From Diphasiastrum complanatum (taxonomy: Eukaryota > Streptophyta > Lycopodiopsida > Lycopodiales > Lycopodiaceae): DNA of 62,000 nt. Positions 36,301 to 46,500 of the stretch are shown here, in pieces (the first letter of the stretch is position 1; each line of letters opens with the position of its first letter). The position numbers were made by a program, and so were the translations under genes. Under the pieces are notes generated by a model. It was given only the letters and a program-made list of their open reading frames with translations, did no database searches and was not told where the DNA came from. The stretch lies in assembly GCA_029204225.1 (NCBI GenBank), contig CM055109.1, positions 42,905,054 to 42,967,053 on the forward strand. The letters are read 5' to 3'.

Positions 36301-37494
36301 TTATCTGCTTTATCTTCTTGCTGGCTAACTTCACTTGTACCACTCCAACTCCTTTAACAAATAGCAATTTGCCATCGGCTTGTCCAGCTTCATCACCATT
36401 GTGAGTTTTCTTGAGTTCTGAAAACCACTCTTTTCTTGAAGTCATGTGCTCGGATGCACCACTATCAATTTACTAGGTATCCTTGGTTTCATCACGTGTC
36501 ATTAATGCTGTAATGAACAATTTTGAGCTCTCACCTGTATCATCTTCGTATTGATCATCAGTATAATTGTTTTCATAATAATAATCATCAAATTGATGTT
36601 GATCAACATAATTTCCCACTTGCCCTTTGTCTTTTCTTTGTTTCATCTCCTTCCGTTTCTTAAAGCATTCACGCTCTCAGTGGCCAGGTTTGTTGCAATA
36701 CCTATAATTTCTAGGTTTATTTTTTCTAGAATAGCCGCGTCCTTGACCTCGGCCTTGATTCCAATTGTCTTGATCAGGGCCATCATTGGATTGTTCTTGA
36801 AATTGTTGGAACGATCCATAATATGAGTTTTCACCTCTTGATTGGTGTCTTCCACGACCAGATCTGCCAACACGTCCTCTCACTGCAAGAGCTTGATCAA
36901 ATTCCCTGTTGCGATGACTCAAGTTCTCTTGACATTGTTCTTCCTGCAAAAGCAATCCACCTAACTCTTCATAGGTTGGAAGATTTTCCCGTATGGCTAT
37001 ACTTGTCACAAACATTTGATGTGACTCACTCAAACTATTCAATGTCAACTGCACGATCTCATGATCCTGTACTCGCTCTCCAATTGCTGCTCACGAATCT
37101 CTTTGATCTTCAGTAGGTGATCAACAACAGTTGCACCATCATCCATCCGCAATGTGTGCAGCTTTGTTTTCAGGAATAGCATTCGAGATGTGTTTGTGGT
37201 CTCAAACAATGCCTTTAACGTATCCCATGCTTCTTTTGGTCCTTCTGAATCCGAAATGTAGGGAATAATTGCATCTCTAACTCATAAGTTGATGACATTT
37301 TGTGCTTTTCGTTTTCTCTTGTCAAATGTCCGCTGTTCTTCTTCAATCACTGGCCTTGTCTCTTCACCTGTCACGATCTCCCATAGCTCCTTTTCCATCA
37401 AAATGTTTTTCAGTTTGAATTTCCAAACTGCATAGTTGTCGGCTCCTTCCAATTTGCTTGACTCATTGAGGACACTCTCGCTTAGAGTTGCCAT
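33374..37494 (-). pseudogene. Copia gag-pol polyprotein, inactivated by scattered stops
   Basis: Gag starts at ATG 37,494, with stops or frame changes near 37,282 and 37,060. A damaged zinc knuckle (Y-C-N-K-P-G-H then a stop in place of W) lies near 36,680. The protease I-D-S-G-A-S-E-H-M is at about 36,465, preceded by two stops. The integrase zinc motif H-x-x-x-G-H is at about 36,060. The integrase core (L-R-F-D-E-G-G-E-Y, then T-P-Y-S-P-Q-Q-N-G-V-A-E-R) is at 35,700-35,570. RT begins at about 34,820 (W-I-Y-K-T-K-Y), and its active site L-Y-V-D-D-L-I-I-T-G is at about 34,330. RNase H is at 33,860-33,450, with D-I-F-T-K-S-L near its end. At least eight stops or frame changes interrupt about 1,370 codons. 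The long open stretches suggest moderate age. Confidence 0.9.
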
Positions 37495-37565
37495 TACTGA
37501 ATAGATGAGTCCAGATCAAGTAATTTATCACACCACAAAACTGTATATTTTTTTGGTTATACATC

Positions 37566-37812
37566 TGATATCGGAATGGAGCGCGAAAGTACGGCTGCTC
37601 AGGATCCTCCTTAACTTGTGCGCATGGATCCGATATTGGAGCATGCGATATCGGATTGGAGCGCGGATGTACGATTGCTAAGAATTCTCTTTAGCTCGTG
37701 TGCTTGGATCCGATATCGGTACGGACATGCGATATCGGACTGGAGCGTAGATGTACGACTACTCGGGTTTCTCTTCAGCTAGCGTGCTTGGATCCGATAT
37801 TGGTACGAATAT
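37566..37812. repeat. Triple tandem repeat of about 83 bp in the copia leader
   Basis: Three units begin near 37,567, 37,648 and 37,731. Each has gatatcgga, tggagcg and gtacg, and ends with ggatccgatat. They lie between the LTR and gag, where leader repeats can influence packaging or transcription. The role here is unknown. Confidence 0.85.
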
Positions 37813-38325
37813 AAAAAGAGAGAATATAAGAACTTTCAGAGGGAATAATCTAGATTCCCTATTTCGGCGTGGCGGCTATGCCGCCTTCTCTTTGCTTAGA
37901 TTTCGAAACAAGTCATCGTTCAAACAGACAAATCTCATTAATGTGAAAGGTATGAAGCCTCAAAGTTCTAAATGGCAATACTAGACATTGTCTGGTGTGA
38001 TTTGCAATACCCCAAACAAACAAATGAGAGATTTCTTGGCACAACTCTCTGACAAATGACACTTCTCACAAAGACTAAAAAAAATTGTAAAACTTTTTCC
38101 ACTCAACAGATTTTCAATCTGTTTGATGCTGCCCTGGCCTTTCATGCCTCCAAGACTGTGTCTTTGTTCCCCACTAATAACTGTGAGCTCCAGAACCTGC
38201 AAAATACATCAAGAAGAATTTGTTCCAGCCGTTTTTTTTTTGTCTCTCCAAGCTTACACCTCTTGTGAAGGACTTTCTCACTTTGTTGCGGAGCCTATGA
38301 CAAGCTGTATCCACTGATCAGACAA

Positions 38326-38395
38326 CTGGTAACAACTGTCAACATTAATGTACATCGTAAACAGTAACAATGATGTTTATCGTTGATTTCTAACA
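38326..38395 (-). repeat. 5' LTR terminus of the copia element (70 bp recognisable)
   Basis: Matches 33,310-33,379 over 70 bp with four substitutions. Inward of this point (38,040-38,325) the sequence no longer matches the 3' LTR, and no primer-binding site was recognised, so the 5' LTR is probably deleted or replaced internally. Confidence 0.75.
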
Positions 38396-38397
38396 AG

Positions 38398-38470
38398 AGC
38401 CCCCCTGAGAAACAGGGGGTCTGGAGGGGCAGTAGCCCCACGGTGGGGGGTTTGGGGGGCAGAGCCCGCC
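38398..38470 (+). repeat. G-run cluster with hairpin/quadruplex potential
   Basis: Just outside the copia end, the plus strand has ccccctgagaaacaggggg (a hairpin), then further runs of four to six G separated by short spacers, including a ccccacggtgggg hairpin. It is unlike the AT-rich surroundings and is probably the end of a different repeat. Confidence 0.6.
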
Positions 38471-39666
<1,196 letters not shown>

Positions 39667-40340
39667 GGCTTTGATACCAATTACAGCAAATAAGGATCCT
39701 AAAACACTTGAAATGATGAGGAAAACAATAGACTATGATCTCATAAGGTTAGCACAAGTTGAACCATAAAAAACCATCAATAATCTATGATTGAACCTCA
39801 CTAAATGGCCCAAATCCTTGAAGAAGCCTTCACACGTGTGAAAGTACGACCTCCCACAGTCTGAGTACTGTACACCATACCTACATTCAATCTTATAATC
39901 ATTAGGAATCACAAGAACTCAAACAATTATGAACATAGAGAGCAATTGCACCAATATGAGAGAAAAATCATGTAATTGCTTGATTTATTTTGGTGAGAAA
40001 TCATCACCTATATATACATGATCCATCACAGTTTTGGGCAGGTATGAGTAGCCCTAAACCTATCCTTAATGCTAATTTTGGTGGATCTTTCATCCCTACC
40101 AAGTTAGGGTTGGAATCTTGGAGATCCCTCAACAATGTAAAAATTACCAAAAATAGCTCCTACTTTCTCTCTCTCTTGTATCTAAGCATGATTTGGACTC
40201 ATTCCAATGGTTCTATCACTTAGGTCAACTTGAGAACATCCTTATGAATGGAATCCTATGCTATTTGGCACGTGTGACAAGCCACATCATGACCAAAAAG
40301 CTAGAATTGTGAATTTTTAACACACTGGTCTATCAAAGTC
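39667..40340 (-). repeat. LTR remnant with primer-binding site
   Basis: The minus strand reads TTGGTATCAAAGCC at 39,667-39,680, a primer-binding-site variant of plant LTR elements. A TATA-like TATATATAGG lies at about 40,006-40,017 (minus), as expected inside the LTR. No gag or pol follows and no second LTR was found, so the outer boundary is a guess. Confidence 0.4.
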
Positions 40341-40860
40341 AAACTGCTTATTATGCTTCATAATGTACATGTGAAAAAAGTCAAAGTATCCATTACACAA
40401 TGAAATGTGTCGGGCAAAGGACGTAGTGGGTGATGAATGGCCCAATCAATGCATATAATATGGGACTCCAAAGTGAATGGTGGGGGACCGACCCTTTCCT
40501 CACATAAAAATTGGATCTATTTTAATTTTTATTCAACATATAGTAGATTATACACAACATATACGACTTGGCAACGTCATCTTGGCAACGCCAACTGCAC
40601 AGCAACTTCCTAAGATGTCAATACGCAGAGACTCAGATTCAAGCCTACACCTTGCAAGTAGGAGTCAACAACTCTACCCATACAACGCGCTACTATGGAC
40701 AATCTACTTTTAATTTTTGGAACAAGATTGTCCATGGTAGCGTGGTGTATGGGTAGATTGATCTACTTCAATTTTTGGAACTTAGAGTTTGTTGTTGTTT
40801 TGGAGAAAATTGTGATGCGAGGTTTGGTTCATTGATCTCGATAGTCTTAGAGCTTTGGCG
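40341..40860 (+). promoter_or_regulatory. 5' flank of the serine hydrolase gene
   Basis: About 500 bp of AT-rich, non-coding sequence precedes the hydrolase start codon. It includes a strong foldback (40,673-40,757). No single TATA box stands out. Promoter status is inferred from position only. Confidence 0.35.
40673..40757. repeat. 33-bp near-perfect inverted repeat (foldback) upstream of the hydrolase gene
   Basis: The arms are 40,673-40,705 and 40,725-40,757. They pair with only a few mismatches around a 19-nt loop. Both arms contain ctacccataca- and atggacaatct-type sequence in opposite orientation. The loop sequence (tctacttttaatttttggaa) recurs in altered form at 40,762-40,782. It ends about 100 bp before the start codon, so it could lie in the transcribed leader. 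Confidence 0.85.
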
Positions 40861-43555
40861 ATGGCGCCACAACAAGAGATAGGACAGAGTGCAAAGACTG
40901 TGGTTGCAGGAGGAGGAGGAGGAGGAGGAGGAGGATTGGTTGAACGAGTGCTAGCTGAGCATCCTGGAATGTTTGGCGATGTGGTGGAAAATGCAGATCG
41001 CTATAGGTTTCAGGTATTGCTGAGTCGGGTGCAGCAAGACGAGCAGGGCAAGCCCTACCTTGTGCGCGACGGCTTCCGTGTGGATCGAGAGTATTTCTAT
41101 CCGGCAAGGTGAGTTGTGTGACAATGCTGCTTCATCTGAGGAAAATCGTATTTTCTAGCTTTATTATAAAGCAATTGGGTCTTCAATGGCACTCTCAATT
41201 CATCCTTTGTGGATTTTCATGAAGAAAAGGAGGAACCCAAAACATCTTTTAGAATCTAAGCATCTGCTTATTCGTTTGTTAGATTCTTACCGGTATTTGA
41301 GTATAAGATTTGCTATACCATCTGTTATTCAAAGCAACATGTCTCCCAGCAATATAGACATGCCATGATCTGTACAGCACTTCCCTAAGCAATATTTAGC
41401 TTGATGTTGATTATCAATCAGATAATGTTCACTCCCAGTCATATTCTGGGATGACTGGCCAGGAATGCTAAGGTGTGAACATTATCAAGCTCAGTCGTGT
41501 TATGGTTGGTACATGACTGTGCCATGTGGCACAAGCCTGGCCTAGAGCTTGAATATGGAGCCCACAAATACCTATAGGTCGGTCAAATGTGGGGCCCACG
41601 AGAGATGCTTGTTTTCAAGATTCCATCATCACTGATGCCATCCATGAGGGTTCCGTACATCTAAGAGTGCTTCGTTTTTAGGTTCTTTTTGAGTGGGCTC
41701 TGCGTTTCATCAAAGAGGTCTTTATTTTTTCAAATTCCATCTAACTCAACATGGATAGTGGTGGATAATTACCATACCTGAATCTGCTAAGCTAGATGAC
41801 CTGAATCACAACATTGGGAAATTCAAACTGCAAGACATTTCAAGGAAGAAAGGGTATTGGTCAATTCTGATTGGAGAAGAGACCAGGCCCATGAATGACA
41901 AAGAAGCAAGAAACTATGCTACTAGGTTGCATCAAGCCTAATATTTTATTAGTATGTTTGTTAAGGACGATAAGATTCCACATGTTAGAGAATCTAGGGG
42001 ACCTAAGTGTGACAAGGATATCTTAAAAGCCATGTTCGAAATTGCAAATGTCGCTGGATTGTTGTGTATGATAAATAATTCCATACTATCACAAATGGAG
42101 GCAAGAATATATATTGCATATTGAACTATTCAAGTCAACGTCATCTAAGATTAATCGGCGATCATTGTAGTTGAGCTATTTTGAAACTCCACAGGCTGTT
42201 TGTCATATTTACGGAAAATACTTGTAATATCTGAACTTGATATTATTTGAAAAGATTTACGTAACTACCAACATTGGCTGTTCAAGATGCTATTGTTGTC
42301 ATTCAATGAACACGACATGATGATTTTGGATTATGATCTACATTTCATATTTGATTTTTCGAAATTTTAATTCCCCTCTGAGTTCTCCTTTGCTATATTC
42401 CATGCAGTGCGATAAAGCTTTGTGCAATTGTTGCAGTTATGCTAAAACTTAGGAGCCTCGAAAAGTTGATGGGTATAAGTCATTATCTGACCTCTTTTTC
42501 TTGGAAGGACATGTCAATGGTCATATGTGCGTCTATGGAGCTCTGTTTCTTTCCCCCTTTTACAATTGCAAGGGAATGCAACAAACTATGTCGGTTTGTG
42601 ACTGTTTTTTGTGTGTCTAAGTCAATGACTGCAGCATTAATCGATTAAAAGTTTCTCTTTATCAATGGAGTTAGTAATTTTTGTCCAAACTCGTTGCTGT
42701 AGAGTGAGTTTGTATAGTGCTGACATCTATGAGATTTTCTTTGTGACCTTAAAAATGATGTTCTTCTAGCAAAAGTGCTATGTAAGGGTCACTATCTATC
42801 CTGGGCTGAAAAATATGAAGTTTCAGGTGCTGATTGCCTTATAGTCATTCTTGTTGATGAATTGTAGGTGTTCAGATACCTTGTATATCACCATTGTCAT
42901 TCTACCCTCTCTTAGAGGGTGGAGCAGAAGAGCAGGTTGACCTCTCAAATCTTGATGGCAATAGGATATCAGTCTCCCATGAAGTTCGGAAGATTTTGCT
43001 GGTATAACCTAGAACTTGTCCTCAAAATAGTTGCCTAGAAAAGATAGTTATTTACTTGCTGTGTAAACCTTCATAGCCTTAACATAAAAAAGTGAGACAT
43101 CTGTGACAGGTTCAAGATAATCAGTACGTATCATAGTTGCACCGCGATTCGCGAATCGCGATCAGAATCGCGATCCCGATTCGCGATTCGGGATTTTCCC
43201 AGAATCGTGTAGAATCGAAATTTTTTTTTTTTTTTTGAAATTTTTTTGTGCAATATGGGTATCAGATGAAAGCTCTGATCGAGGGGAGTATGATTGTGTA
43301 GTTTGCCGACTGTTTCAGGTGCAGGATGGTCCCTTTACGCTAAAGCTGCATCCCATATAAAAAAAAGTGAACACATTGGGGCATTCCTAGTGAACATAGC
43401 AGGAATCTCCCTTTCTCTGATTCTCCCTCTCTCTATCTCTCTCTGATCACGATTCACAACAAACGGAACTAAAACCATGCTGAACAAAAACCTAGCTGAA
43501 TCATTCTGAACTTTAGCCTTAAATGAAACAATTTTTGACAAAACAACCATACTTA

Positions 43556-43593
<38 letters not shown>

Positions 43594-46500
43594 AACCATA
43601 AATCATAAACCATAAAACCGAAGTTACTGAACTAAAACCACAAAGAACAATACTGAATCACGACAATGCTGTGAATAGGATCATCATAATATATAATATC
43701 GGGCCACATGGCACCAAAAAGGGGTACAATGATGTTCCATGAACGTAATGAAAACTATATAACTAAGGCTCGTCAGAGTCATGGTAGGATAAATCATCCG
43801 AATCTGTGGACTGCAGATCCCATGGGTCCGCAGATGAATCGGAACTGGAGGGAGCCATATGTCGTGGTGTGGCCCTGGCTCTGCTGCGTGCTCTGGATCC
43901 CTGCTGCGTGCCCTGGCTCTGGACCACCCCCCTCTCCCTGCCTCTACCTCTGCCTCTGCCTCTGCCTCTCTCCCCTCCTCTGGCCCCCATCTGGCTGCCC
44001 CCAGCCCTGTGTCTACTCCGTCGTGCCTGTGTGTCAGGTGGCCGTAACCCTACGCCTTGGGATGGCCCTACCCACTGTGATGATGCCTGGCCGACGACTG
44101 CCTGTGATGCTCCACTCCTGTCTACAAAAAGAGTACTCAGCCCCCCCCTCCTAGAACCTCTAGGTCTCCCCCTAGGCCTACGTGCAGGAATGGCTAGCTC
44201 CTCCTCTGTCTCTGCATCAGGGTCCACTAGCAGGTCAGCCAGGTCATCCCCTTGTGCCTCCGCCCACATCTCCTCGTCCTCCTCTGTATCTCCCTCAACC
44301 CACTCCTCCTCCTCCACATAGTGTGCCCCGAGCATCTCTCCACCCTCCGAGACCTCGTCATCTCCCTCCTCAGCCCTCTCCCTCTGCTTCTCTGTCCTCC
44401 TCTGCCGCCGTAAAGCCCGTGTGTCAGCCTGTGCCTGTCTGTAGAGCTCTCTATGGATCTCATCATCCATCTCCTCCTGTGTGGGTGGTGCCCGAGGAGC
44501 AGCAGCTATTGAATCCACCAAGCAAGTGTCGGGGTCCACCTGCAACCAAAAACAATACATTGTTGTTAGGCAGGTATTGTGCAACTCACTGCATATTTTG
44601 AAAGCAAATCAATTCACCAAAGCATACCAAGAAAAAAGGGGTGATGATGTGACTCACCTCGAGCATCTGACCCTCTCCTCGTGTGCGCCTCAGCATACGG
44701 CCGTTGGTGTTCACAAACACCAACCGCCTACACTGCTCGATGGGCAACCTGTTCCTCTTCTGCGTGTGATACAAGGCCCAGGTGCTCCAATTCCGCTCAC
44801 AAGCTCCTGCAGAACAGTCCTGTGCAAGGACTCTCTCAGCCAATCGCCTCAGGTCACAGGTCACCTGTGCTGCGCCCGTGGATGCACCACCATGTAACGG
44901 GCCTCAGCTGATCCTCCCTCCGCCGACTCTGCTCTCCATCGAAAGGAAACTTGAAGCGCTCAAATGCGAGCAGCTGGCTTGCAATGTTGGCCAGCATCGG
45001 ACCTATTGGCAAAAGGAAAAACATGGCACATGTAAGACCCCTCAAATTCAGACACTACCAATGAGTACAATACTGCAGTAACATTGCTACCAAATGATTT
45101 CTCACACGTACCTGGTCCGGGCCATACGCGCTCCGTGTACTCCACCCATCCCCGGTGCAGCTCCGGATCGTCCCTCTCTCGTGTAGAGCGCCACAAGGGG
45201 TGTAACATGTGGGCTACGACGTGGATGGGTCGGTGGAAGTAGTCCCATCTGGCCTCCCAGATGCGTGAGATCTCGCGCCTCCTGCAGCAGACAAATTACA
45301 ACAATCACTAAACCATAGCATAAAAGAAACGCATCAGACTCGAGTGAGAAACAACAAACTAGACACTGAAGAGTCATACCTATGCTCGTCCAAGGCTGAC
45401 AACAGAATCCCCTCGCCGATGCGCTCCATGAACTCGTAAATGAGACCGAGGGTGCACCCCTCACGGTCTACCAGACGCAGCACTCTGTAAATGGGTAGTA
45501 GGATCCCACTAATCTCCTCAGCAGCTCTCCAGAACTCGTCGCCGTACACAGTGGACTGGAAAAATGCCGAATGGGGGAGGTCTGTAAAGTCCCGGAAGGC
45601 CACGCTGGAAACCATCCGCCGCAATGCATCCTTCACCACCACCAATCGCTCTAGCACCAAGAAGTAAAACGCAAAGCGTGTGGGTGCGGGCTTCTTCAGG
45701 TTTAGGGTGGAGAAGGTGCGGAACAGGGCCAACACACGCCTCTTCCTGGTGACAAAAGTGACCAGGCGCATGGCCGTAGAAGTGATCTGCAACACAAACA
45801 CCCAGTGAAAAAGTTTAGACAGTAGTTGAGACGTGGTTAGCAGCATCGAAGGAAGAAAGCATAGCAAATAGAACAAACTATACCTCTCTAATCCATGGAA
45901 GCGCACATAGGTCATGGATGAGCAAGTCTATGCAATGTGCAGCACAGGGTGTCCACACAATGCTGGGGTGCTCCCTCATCATAATCTCGCCCATCTGCTT
46001 GCAGTTCGAGGCGTTGTCGGTGACAACCTGAACCACGTGCTCATCTCCGATGTCAGCAATAACATCTCTAATGACCTCCCATATGAAATCGGCTGTGATG
46101 GCGTCACCACCTCGAGTGGCATCCACGCCACGTAGGAATACTGTGCCAAGCGGGCAAGAAACCAAGACATTGATGACGGATCGCCGACGAATGTCGGTCC
46201 ATCCATCGCTCAGTATCGTGCATCCATACCTGTCGCAAAACACCCATTAGCTACATGCAAAAATTACGGCACCAGTAGATCCTAAACACATGCAAAGAGA
46301 TTACAAAGACAAGTTACTTACTGCTGCCAAGCTGAGCGAATGGAACTCAACTCCCGCGTGATGGTCTCCTCCTCCTGACAAAGCAACCTGCCTCGTAGTG
46401 CCTCTCGCCTGGGAGGTGTCCATGTAGCATCCACGGCCGCCATCTGTGCACAGAACTCCCTGAACACCCAAGTGTCAGCAACAGCAAAGGCAATGCCGCA

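Larger units (their letters stand above)
33120..38395 (-). mobile_element. Nearly full-length Ty1/copia retrotransposon
   Basis: Minus-strand order: 5' LTR terminus (…38,395), leader with an 83-bp tandem repeat, gag from 37,494, protease, integrase, reverse transcriptase, RNase H ending 33,374, purine tract TTGAGGGAGAG, and 3' LTR (33,379 down to about 33,120). Both LTR outer ends start TGTTAGAAATCA on the minus strand. The bases next to the outer ends are ggagc (33,115-33,119) and agagc (38,396-38,400), a four-of-five match compatible with a 5-bp target duplication. The first 70 bp of the LTRs match with four differences. The rest of the 5' LTR was not found. Confidence 0.85.

Noticed and set aside
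43806-44601. Long plus-strand ORFs (up to 171 codons) opposite the transposase last exon
   Set aside because: They are antisense shadows of a GC-rich, biased coding exon on the minus strand, and Ser/Pro/Leu-rich without any domain.
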